Of a DNA stretch of 64,000 nt, positions 40,662 to 51,134 are shown piece by piece. The stretch's first letter is position 1, and the number at the start of each line of letters is the position of its first letter. Origin of the DNA: Cristatella mucedo (lineage: Eukaryota > Bryozoa > Phylactolaemata > Cristatellidae); contig WPIO01000354.1 of the NCBI GenBank assembly GCA_009760855.2, positions 1 through 64,000 of the forward strand, written 5' to 3'. The notes below the pieces were generated by a model, which was not told the origin of the DNA, searched no databases, and saw only the letters and a program-made list of their open reading frames with translations. The translations under genes were made by a program, and so were the position numbers.

Positions 40662-43600
40662 TTAATATTCAGCGATCTGCTGTGAACTCAAGCGAAATGA
40701 GTTATTCAAGTGCGATTGCCTAAAGCAAGGAGCTGCACTCTGATGCAAGCTGCTGCACGCACTGACTGGTTGATTTAAAGTATCTAGATATTGTGTGATC
40801 TGCTGCGATCTCATGCAAAGTAGGTTATTCAAGTGTGAATGGCTTAATGCAAGGCGCCCCACTCTGCAGCAAGTTATCACATGCTATAACGAGCAGTATC
40901 GAAGTGTCTATATATTTTGCGATCTGCCGGGAAACTCTAGTGAAATGAGTTATTCCAGTGCGATTGCCTAAAGCAAGGCCTGCACTCCTCTCCGAGCGAC
41001 TGCATGACTTGACGGGTTGATTTAAAGTATCTGGATATTGTGCAATCTGCTGCGATCTCATGCAAAGTAGGTTAGTTAAGTGTGAATGGCCTAACGCTAG
41101 GGACGGCACTCTGCAGCAAGCTATCGGGCTCTATAACGAGCAGTATCGAGGTGTCTTTATATTCAGCGATCTGCTGCAAACTCAAGCGAAATGAGTTATT
41201 CAAGTGCGATTGCCTGAAGCAAGGTGCTGCATTATGCTGCAAACTACTGCAGACACCGGTGGGTCGATTTAAAGTATCTAGATATTGTGTGATGGCATGC
41301 AAAGTAGGTTACTCAAGTGTGAATGGCCTAATGCTAGTTGCCGCACTCTGCAGCAAGCAATCGCTCGCTATAACGAGCAGTATCGAGGTGTCTTTATATT
41401 CAGTGATCTGCTGCAAACTCAAGCGAAATAAGTTATTCAAGTGCGATTGCCTAAAGCAAGGCCTGCACTCAGCTCCGAGCTACAGCATGCTTAGACCGGT
41501 TGATTTTAAGTATATAGATATTGTGCGATCTGCTGTAAACTCATGCAAAATAAGCTATTCAACCGTGAATGGCCTTATGCTAGGCGCCGCAATCTGCAGC
41601 AAGTTATCACACGCTGAAACGAGCAGTATGGAAGTGTCTTTATATTCTGCGATCTGCCGGCAAACTCAAGCGAAATGAGTTTTTTCCAGTGCCATTGCCA
41701 AAACGAGGCCTGCACTGCTCTCCGAGCGACTGCATGACTTGACGGGTTGATTTAAAATATCTAGATATTGTGCGATCTGCTGTGAAGTCCTGCAAAGTAG
41801 GTTATTAACGGGTGAACTACCTAATGCTAGGAGCCGCACTCTGCAGCAAGTCATCACACGATATAACGAGTAGTATCGAGGTGACTTAATATTCAGCGAT
41901 GTGCTGCGAACTCAATGGAAATAAGTTATTCACGTGCGATTGCCTAATGCAAGGCCTGCACTCCTCTCCGAGCTACTTCATCCCTTGACGGGTTGATTGG
42001 AAGTATCTAGATATTGTGCGATCTGCTGTGAACTCATGCAAAATAAGCTATTCATGTGTAAATGGCCTAATGCAAGGCGCAGCACTCTGCAGCAAGTTAT
42101 CAGACGCTATGAAGACCAGTATCGAGGTGTCTTTGTATTTAGCGATTTGCTGCAAACTCAAGCAAAATGAGTTATTCAAGTGCGATTGCCTGAATCTAGA
42201 AGCTGCATTATGCTGCAAACTACTCCACGCTCTGGCGGGTTGATTTAAAGTATTTGTAAATTGTGCGATCTGCTGTGAACTCATGCACGATAAGCTATTC
42301 CAGTGTGAATGGCTTAATGCAAGGCGCCTCACTCTGCAGCAAGTTATCACGCTCTATAACGAGCAGTATCGAAGTGTCTTTATATTCTGCAATCTGCCCG
42401 CAAACTCAAGCGAAATGAGTTATTCCAGTGCGATTGCCTAAAGCAAGGCCTGCACTCCTCTCCGAGCGACTGCATGACTTGACGGGTTGATTTAAAGTAT
42501 CTGGATATTGTGCAATCTGCTGCGATCTCATGCAAAGTATGTTAGTTAAGTGTGAATGGCCTAATGCTAGGGACGGCACTCTGCAGCAAGCTATCGCGCT
42601 CTATGACGAGCAGTATCGAGGTGTCTTTATATTAAGCGATCTGCTGCAAACTCAAGCGAAATGAGTTATTCAAGTGCGATTGCCTGAAGCAAGGTGCTGC
42701 ATTATGCTGCAAACTACTGCAGACACCGGTGGGTCGATTTAAAGTATCTAGATTTTGTGTGATGGCATGCAAAGTAGGTTACTCAAGTGTGAATGGCCTT
42801 ATGCTAGGAGCCGCAATCTGTAGCAAGTTATAACACGCTGAAACGAGCAGTATGGAAGTGTCTTTAAATTCTGCGATCTCCCCGCAAACTCAAGCGAAAA
42901 TGAGTTTTTTCCAGTGGGATTGCCAAAACAAGGCCTGCACTGCTCTCCGAGCGACTGCATGACTTGACGGGTTGATTTAAAATATCTAGATATTGTGCGA
43001 TCTGCTGTGAAGTCCTGCAAATTAGGTTATTCACGGGTGAACTACCTAATGCTAGGAGTCGCACTCAGCAGCAAGTCATCACATGATGTAACGAGTAGTA
43101 TCGAGGTGACTTAATATTCAGCGATGTGCTGCGAACTCAATTGAAATAAGTTATTCAAGTGCAATTGCCTAATGCAAGGCCGGCACTCCTCTCCGAGCTA
43201 CTTCATCCCTTGACGGGTTGATTGGAAGTATCTAGATATTGTGCGATTTGCTGTGAACTCATGCAAAATAAGCTATTCATGTGTAAATGGCCTAATGCAA
43301 GGCCCAGCACACTGCAGCAAGTTATCACACGCTATGAAGACCAGTATCGAGGTGTCTTTATATTTAGCGATTTGCTGCAAACTCAAGCAAAATGAGTTAT
43401 TCAAGTGCGATTGCCTGAATCTAGAAGCTGCATTATGCTGCAAACTACTCCACGCTCTGGCGGGTTGATTTTAAGTATCTGGATATTGTGCGATCTGCTG
43501 TGAACTCATGCAAGATAAGCTATTCCAGTGTGAATCGCTTAATGCAAGGCGCCTCACTCTGCAGCAAGTTATCACACTCTATAACGAGCAGTATCGAAGT

Positions 43601-43850
43601 GTCTTTATATTCTGCAATCTGCCCGCAAACTCAAGCGAAATGAGTTATTCCAGTGCGATTGCCTAAAACAAGGCCTGCACTGCTCTCCGAGCGACTGCAT
43701 GACTTGACGGGTTGATTTAAAGTATCTAGATATTGTGCGATCTGCTGTAAAGTCCTGCAAAGTAGGTTATTCACGAAAGAACTACCTAATGCTAGGCGCC
43801 GCACTCTGCATCAAGTCATCACACGATATAACGAGTAGTATCGGGGTGTC
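40662..43850. repeat. Domain IV HOR, short form copy 1 (3,189 bp, 13 monomers)
   Basis: Many points recur 3,189 bp downstream: 40,662/43,851, 40,825/44,014, 41,082/44,271, 42,016/45,205. Over the first ~1.7 kb the two copies differ at only a handful of positions, such as one extra T near 41,690 and one missing G near 44,447. This is among the youngest duplications in the window. Confidence 0.92.
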
Positions 43851-46800
43851 TTAATATTCAGCGATCTGCTGTGAACTCAAGCGAAATGAGTTATTCAAGT
43901 GCGATTGCCTAAAGCAAGGAGCTGCACTCTGATGCAAGCTGCTGCACGCACTGACTGGTTGATTTAAAGTATCTAGATATTGTGTGATCTGCTGCGATCT
44001 CATGCAAAGTAGGTTATTCAAGTGTGAATGGCTTAATGCAAGGCGCCCCACTCTGCAGCAAGTTATCACATGCTATAACGAGCAGTATCGAAGTGTCTAT
44101 ATATTTTGCGATCTGCCGGGAAACTCTAGTGAAATGAGTTATTCCAGTGCGATTGCCTAAAGCAAGGCCTGCACTCCTCTCCGAGCGACTGCATGACTTG
44201 ACGGGTTGATTTAAAGTATCTGGATATTGTGCAATCTGCTGCGATCTCATGCAAAGTAGGTTAGTTAAGTGTGAATGGCCTAACGCTAGGGACGGCACTC
44301 TGCAGCAAGCTATCGGGCTCTATAACGAGCAGTATCGAGGTGTCTTTATATTCAGCGATCTGCTGCAAACTCAAGCGAAATGAGTTATTCAAGTGCGATT
44401 GCCTGAAGCAAGGTGCTGCATTATGCTGCAAACTACTGCAGACACCGGGTGGGTCGATTTAAAGTATCTAGATATTGTGTGATGGCATGCAAAGTAGGTT
44501 ACTCAAGTGTGAATGGCCTAATGCTAGTTGCCGCACTCTGCAGCAAGCAATCGCTCGCTATAACGAGCAGTATCGAGGTGTCTTTATATTCAGTGATCTG
44601 CTGCAAACTCAAGCGAAATAAGTTATTCAAGTGCGATTGCCTAAAGCAAGGCCTGCACTCAGCTCCGAGCTACAGCATGCTTAGACCGGTTGATTTTAAG
44701 TATATAGATATTGTGCGATCTGCTGTAAACTCATGCAAAATAAGCTATTCAACCGTGAATGGCCTTATGCTAGGCGCCGCAATCTGCAGCAAGTTATCAC
44801 ACGCTGAAACGAGCAGTATGGAAGTGTCTTTATATTCTGCGATCTGCCGGCAAACTCAAGCGAAATGAGTTTTTCCAGTGCCATTGCCAAAACGAGGCCT
44901 GCACTGCTCTCCGAGCGACTGCATGACTTGACGGGTTGATTTAAAATATCTAGATATTGTGCGATCTGCTGTGAAGTCCTGCAAAGTAGGTTATTAACGG
45001 GTGAACTACCTAATGCTAGGAGCCGCACTCTGCAGCAAGTCATCACACGATATAACGAGTAGTATCGAGGTGACTTAATATTCAGCGATGTGCTGCGAAC
45101 TCAATGGAAATAAGTTATTCACGTGCGATTGCCTAATGCAAGGCCTGCACTCCTCTCCGAGCTACTTCATCCCTTGACGGGTTGATTGGAAGTATCTAGA
45201 TATTGTGCGATCTGCTGTGAACTCATGCAAAATAAGCTATTCATGTGTAAATGGCCTAATGCAAGGCGCAGCACTCTGCAGCAAGTTATCAGACGCTATG
45301 AAGACCAGTATCGAGGTGTCTTTGTATTTAGCGATTTGCTGCAAACTCAAGCAAAATGAGTTATTCAAGTGCGATTGCCTGAATCTAGAAGCTGCATTAT
45401 GCTGCAAACTACTCCAAGCTCTGGCGGGTTGATTTAAAGTATCTGGAAATTGTGCGATCTGCTGTGAACTCATGCACGATAAGCTATTCCAGTGTGAATG
45501 GCTTAATGCAAGGCGCCTCACTCTGCAGCAAGTTATCACGCTCTATAACGAGCAGTATCGAAGTGTCTTTATATTCTGCAATCTGCCCGCAAACTCAAGC
45601 GAAATGAGTTATTCCAGTGCGATTGCCTAAAGCAAGGCCTGCACTCCTCTCCGAGCGACTGCATGACTTGACGGGTTGATTTAAAGTATCTGGATATTGT
45701 GCAATCTGCTGCGATCTCATGCAAAGTATGTTAGTTAAGTGTGAATGGCCTAATGCTAGGGACGGCACTCTGCAGCAAGCTATCGCGCTCTATGACGAGC
45801 AGTATCGAGGTGTCTTTATATTAAGCGATCTGCTGCAAACTCAAGCGAAATGAGTTATTCAAGTGCGATTGCCTGAAGCAAGGTGCTGCATTATGCTGCA
45901 AACTACTGCAGACACTGGTGGGTCGATTTAAAGTATCTAGATATTTGTGTGATGCATGCAAAGTAGGTTACTCAAGTGTGAATGGCCTTATGCTAGGAGC
46001 CGCAATCTGTAGCAAGTTATAACACGCTGAAACGAGCAGTATGGAAGTGTCTTTAAATTCTGCGATCTCCCCGCAAACTCAAGCGAAATGAGTTTTTCCA
46101 GTGGGATTGCCAAAACAAGGCCTGCACTGCTCTCCGAGCGACTGCATGACTTGACGGGTTGATTTAAAGTATCTAGATATTGTGCGATCTGCTGTGAAGT
46201 CCTGCAAATTAGGTTATTCATAAGTGAACTACCTAATGCTAGGAGTCGCACTCTCAGCAGCAAGTCATCACATGATGTAACGAGTAGTATCGAGGTGACT
46301 TAATATTCAGCGATGCTGCTGCGAACTCAATTGAAATAAGTTATTCAAGTGCAATTGCCTAATGCAAGGCCGGCACTGCACTCCTCTCCGCGCTCCTGCC
46401 TCTCTTGCGGGGTTGATTGGAAGTATCTAGATATTGTGCGATCTGCTGTGAACTCATGCAAAATAAGCTATTCATGTGTAAATGGCCTAATGCAAGGCGC
46501 AGCACACTGCAGCAAGTTATCACACGCTATGAAGAGCAGTATCGAGGTGTCTTTATATTTAGCCATTTGCTACAAACTCAAGCAAAATGAGTTATTCAAG
46601 TGCGATTGCCTGAATCTAGGAGCTGCATTATGCTGCAAACTACTCCACGCTCTGGCGGGTTGATTTTAAGTATCTAGATATTGTGCGATCTGCTGTGAAC
46701 TCATGCAAGATAAGCTATTCAAGTGTGAATGGCTTAATGCAAGGCGCCTCACTCTGCAGCAAGTTATCACACGCTATAACGAGCAGTATCGAGGTGTCTT

Positions 46801-47044
46801 TATATTCTGCGATCTGCTGCAAACTCAAGCGAAATGAGTTATTCCAGTGCGATTGCCTAAAGCAAGGCCTGCACTGCTCTCCGAGCGACTGCATGACTTG
46901 ACGGGTTGATTTAAAGTATCTAGATATTGTGCGATCTGCTGTGAAGTCCTGCAAAGTAGGTTATTCACGAGTGAACTACCTAATGCTAGGCGCCGGACTC
47001 TGCATCAAGTCATCACACGATATAACGAGTAGTATCGGGGTGTC
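43851..47044. repeat. Domain IV HOR, short form copy 2 (3,194 bp, 13 monomers)
   Basis: It is nearly identical to the preceding copy up to about 45.9 kb and then diverges. From about 45,940 to 46,420 it has clustered small changes: atatttgtgtgatgcatgca, cactctcagcagcaag, gatgctgctgcgaac, and a scrambled patch at 46,370-46,415 rich in cctc/ctcc. The same start recurs once more at 47,045, but the order is lost by about 47.5 kb. Confidence 0.88.
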
Positions 47045-48636
47045 TTAATATTCAGCGATCTGCTGTGAACTCAAGCGAAATGAGTTATTCAAGTGCGATT
47101 GCCTTAAGCAAGGAGCTGCACTCTGATGCAAGCTGCTGCAGGCACTGACTGGTTGATTTAAAGTATCTAGATATTGTGTGATCTGCTGCGATCTCATGCA
47201 AAGTAGGTTATTCAAGTGTGAATTGCTTAATGCAAGGCGCCCCACTCTGCAGCAAGTTATCACAGGCTATAACGAGCAGTATCGAAGTGTCTTTATATTC
47301 TGCGATCTGACTGCAAACTCTAGCGAAATGAGTTATTCCAGTGTGATTGCCTAAAACAAGGCCTGCACTACTCTCCGAGCGACTGCATGACTTGACGGTT
47401 TGATTTAAATGATCTGGATATTGTGCAATCTGCTGCGATCTCATGCAAAGTAGGTTAGTTAATTGTGAATGGCCTAATGCTAGGGACGGCACTCTGCAGC
47501 AAGCAATCGCTAGCTATAACGAGCAGTATCGAGGTGTCTTTATATTCAGCGATGAGCTGCAAAAACAAGCGAAATGAGTTATTCAAGTGCGATTGCCTGA
47601 AGCAAGGTGCTGCATTATGCTGCAAACTACTGCAGACACTGGTGGGTCGATTTAAAGTATCTAGATATTGTGCGATCTGCTGTGAACTCATGTTAAATAA
47701 GCTATTCAAGTGTGAATGGCCTAATGCAAGGCGCAGCAATCTGCAGCAAGTTATCACACGCTATAACGAGCAGTATCGAAGTGTCTTTATATTCTGCAAT
47801 CTGCCTGCAAACTCAAGCGAAATGAGTTTTTCCAGTGCGATTGCCTAAAACAAGGCCTGCACTGCTCTCCGAGCGACTGCATGACTTGACTGGTTGATTT
47901 AAAGTATTTAGATATTGTGTGATCTGCTGCGAACTCATGCAAGATAGGTTATTTAAATTTTAATGGCCTAATGCTAGGCGAAGCAATCTGCAGCAAGTGA
48001 TCACACGATATAACGAGTAGTATCGAGGTGTCTTAATATTCAGCGATCTGCTGCAAACTCAAGCGAAATGAGTTATTCAAGTGCGATTGCCTAAAGCAAG
48101 GCCTGCACTCCTCTCCGAGCTACTGCATGACTTGACGGGTTGATTTAAAGTATCTAGATATTGTGCGATCTGCTGTGAACTCATGCAAAATAAGCTATTC
48201 AAGTGTGAATGGCCTAATGCAAGGCGCAGCAGCTATAACGAGCAGTATCGAGGTGTCTTTATATTCTGCGATCTGCTGCAAACTCAAGCGAAATGAGTTA
48301 TTCCAGTGCGATTGCCTAAAGCAAGGCCTGCACTCCTCTCCGAGCGACTGCATGACTTGACGGGTTGATTTAAAGTATCTAGATATTGTGCAATCTGCTG
48401 CGATCTCATGCAAAGTAGGTTAGTTAAGTGTGAATGGTCTAATGCTAGGCACTGCACTCTGCAGCAAGCTATCGCACACTATAAAGAGCAGTATCGAGGT
48501 GTCTTTATATTTAGCGATCATCTGCAAACTCAAGCGAAATGAGTTATTCAAGTGCGATTGCCTGAAGCAAGGTGCTGCATTATGCTGCAAACTACTGCAC
48601 GCTCTGGCGGGTTGATTTAAAGTATCTAGATATTGT

Positions 48637-48760
48637 GCGATCTGCTGTGAACTCATGCAAAATAAGCTATTCAAGTGTGAATGGCCTAATGCAAGGCGCC
48701 GCACTCTGCAGCAAGTTATCACACGCTATAACGAGCAGTATCGAGGTGTCTTTATATTCA
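48637..48760. repeat. Half-unit A (124 bp) of the reference monomer
   Basis: This is the first of two related half-units. It begins gcgatctgctgtgaactcat, carries tattcaagtgtgaatgg and ctgcagcaagttatcacacg, and ends with gtgtctttatattca. It aligns with half-unit B along its full length with one 1-base gap (an extra g in the gaatgg/gattg segment). I counted about 35 differences over 124 columns, so about 72% identity. The strongest agreement is in the first half (gcgatctgctg, tattcaagtg, gcaagg, tctgc.gcaa), and the last 40 bp are most diverged. Confidence 0.88.
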
Positions 48761-48883
48761 GCGATCTGCTGCAAACTCAAGCGAAATGAGTTATTCAAGT
48801 GCGATTGCCTAAAGCAAGGAGCTGCATTCTGCTGCAAACTACTGCACGCTCTGGCGGGTTGATTTAAAGTATCTAGATATTGT
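48761..48883. repeat. Half-unit B (123 bp) of the reference monomer
   Basis: This is the second half-unit. It begins gcgatctgctgcaaactcaa, carries tattcaagtgcgattgcc, and ends with gggttgatttaaagtatcta followed by gatattgt. Its length, 123 bp, is a multiple of 3, so B and the following A are read in one frame and give visibly related peptides (AICCKLKRNELFKC against AICCELMQNKLFKC). Two main forms of the B tail alternate across the window: one with ctgctgcaaactactgcacg, the other with cactcctctccgagcgactg. Which form follows which A variant is part of what defines each HOR. Confidence 0.88.
48870..48879. repeat. 10-bp perfect palindrome tatctagata, about once per monomer
   Basis: The sequence equals its own reverse complement and sits near the end of half-unit B in most monomers of every domain. 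Common variants are tatctggata (loses symmetry), tatttagata and tatatagata. The equivalent place in half-unit A (ctttatatt) has no palindrome, so it arose or decayed after the A/B split. Any function, such as a protein-binding or cruciform-forming site, is speculation. Confidence 0.7.
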
Positions 48884-51134
48884 GCGATCTGCTGTGAACT
48901 CTTGGAAGATAAGCTATTAAAGTGTAAATGGCCTAATGCAAGGCGCCTCACTCTGCAGCAAGTTATCACACGCTATAACGAGCAGTATCGAGGGGTCTTT
49001 ATATTCCGCGATCTGCTGCTAACTTAAGCAAAATGAGTTATTCCAGTGCGATTGCCTTAAGCAAGGCCTGCACTCCTCTCCGAGCGACTGCATGACTTGA
49101 CAGGTTGATTTAAAGTATCTAGATATTGTGCAATCTGCTGCGATCTCATGCAAAGTAGGTTAGTCAAGTGTGAATGGCTTAATGCAAGGCGCCGCACTCT
49201 GCAGCAAGCTATCGCTCGCTATAACGAGCAGTATCGAGGTGTCTTTATATTCAGCGAACTGCTGCAAACTCAAGCGAAATGAGTTATTCAAGTGCGATTG
49301 CCTTAAGCAAGGCCTGCACTCTGCTCCGAGCGACTGCATGCCTTGACGGGTTGATTTAAAGTATCTAGATATTGTGCGATCTGCTGTGAACTCATGCAAA
49401 ATAAGCTATTCAAGTGTGAATGGCCTAATGCTAGGCGCAGCACTCTGCAGCAAGTCATCACACGATATAACGAGCAGTATCGAGGTGTCTTTATATTCAG
49501 CGATCTGCTGCAAACTCAAGCGAAATGAGTTATTCAAGTGCGATTGCCTAAAGCAAGGAGCTGCACTCTGCTGCAAACTACTGCACGCTCTGGCGGGTTG
49601 ATTTAAAGTATCTAGATATTGTGCGATCTGCTGTGAACTCATGCAAGATAAGCTATTCCAGTGTGAATGGCCTAATGCAAGGCCCAGCACTCTGCAGCAA
49701 GTTATCACACGATATAACGAGCAGTATCGAGGTGTCTTTATATTAAGCGATCTGCTGCATACTCGACCGAAATGAGTTATTTACGTGCGATTGCCTAAAG
49801 CAAGGCCTGCACTCCTCTCCGAGCGACTGCATGACTTGACGGGTTGATTTAAAGTATCTAGATATTGTGCGATCTGCTGTGAACTCATGCAAAGTAGGTT
49901 ATTCAAGTGTGAATGGCCTAATGCTAGGCGCCGCACTCTGCAGCAAGTTTTACACGATATAACGAGCAGTATCGAGGTGTCTTTATATTCAGCGATCTGC
50001 TGCAAACTCAAGCGAAATGAGTTATTCAAGTGCGATTGCCTAAAGCAAGGAGCTGGATTATGGTGCAAACAACTGCATGACTCTGACGGGTTGATTTAAA
50101 GTATCTAGATATTGTGTGATCTGCTGTGCGATCTCATGCAAAATAAGTTATTTAAGTGTGAATGGTCTAATGCTAGGCACTGCACTCTGCAGCAAGCTAT
50201 CGCACACTATAAAGAGCAGTATCGAGGTGTCTTTATATTTAGCGATCATCTGCAAACTCAAGCGAAATGAGTTATTCAAGTGCGATTGCCTGAAGCAAGG
50301 CACTGCATTATGCTGCAAACTACTGCACACACTGGCGGGTTGATTTAAAGTATCTAGATATTGTGCGATCTGCTGTTGACTAATGCAAAATCGGCTAGTC
50401 AAGTGTGAATGGCCTAATGCAAGGCGCAGCACTCTGCAGCAAGTCATCACACGATATAACGAGCAGTATCGAGGTGTCTTTATATTCAGCGATCTGCTGC
50501 AAACTCAAGCGAAATGAGTTATTCAAGTGCGATTGCCTAAAGCAAGGAGCTGCACTCTGCTGCAAACTACTGCACGCTCTGGCGGGTTGATTTAAAGTAT
50601 CTAGATATTGTGCGATCTGCTGTGAACTCATGCAAAATAAGCTATTCAAGTGTGAATGGCCTAATGCAAGGCGCAGCACTCTGCAGCAAGTTATCACACG
50701 CTATAACGAGCAGTATCGAGGTGTCTTTATATTTAGCGATTTGCTGCAAACTCAAGCAAAATGAGTTATTCAAGTGCGATTGCCTAAAGCAAGGAGCTGC
50801 ATTCTGCTGCAAACTACTGCACGCTCTGGCGGGTTGATTTAAAGTATCTAGATATTGTGCGATCTGCTGTGAACTCATGCAAGATAAGCTATTCAAGTGT
50901 GAATGGCCTAATGCAAGGCGCCGCACTCTGCAGCAAGTCATCACACGCTATAACGAGCAGTATCGAAGTGTCTTTATATTCTGCGATCTGCTGCAAACTC
51001 AAGCGAAATGAGTTATTCCAGTGCGATTGCCTAAAGCAAGGCCTGCACTCCTCTCCGACCGACTGCATGACTTGACGGGTTGATTTAAAGTATCTAGATA
51101 TTGTGCAATCTGCTGCGATCTCATGCAAAGTAGG

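Larger units (their letters stand above)
48637..48883. repeat. Representative near-consensus monomer (247 bp)
   Basis: This copy in the most regular domain is a useful reference unit. It starts at gcgatctgctgtgaactcat and runs to the base before the next gcgatctgctgtgaactc at 48884. By hand count it has 58 G and 53 C (45% GC) and 11 CpG dinucleotides. It contains one CTGCAG in the first half, two GATC sites at the starts of the two halves, and one TCTAGA inside the 10-bp palindrome near its end. Its length is not divisible by 3, so any reading frame shifts by one base per monomer. Confidence 0.95.
47045..51134. repeat. Domain V: near-consensus monomers with short duplications only
   Basis: After one last domain IV-like stretch (47,045-47,492) the monomers become close to the overall consensus and evenly spaced at 246-247 bp. 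Local order is limited to a 4-monomer spacing (49,406 against 50,395, 989 bp) and a 7-monomer spacing (48,420 against 50,148, 1,728 bp; shared aatggtctaatgctaggcac). A 21-bp deletion lies at about 48,232, where gcgcagca joins directly to gctataacg. The consensus-like character could mean recent homogenisation or an ancestral reservoir. Confidence 0.82.

Noticed and set aside
48761-48883. A further internal duplication of ~65 bp inside half-unit B (ctgctgcaaact occurs twice)
   Set aside because: The match does not extend clearly beyond about 12 bp, and half-unit A does not support it, so it is not listed as a feature.
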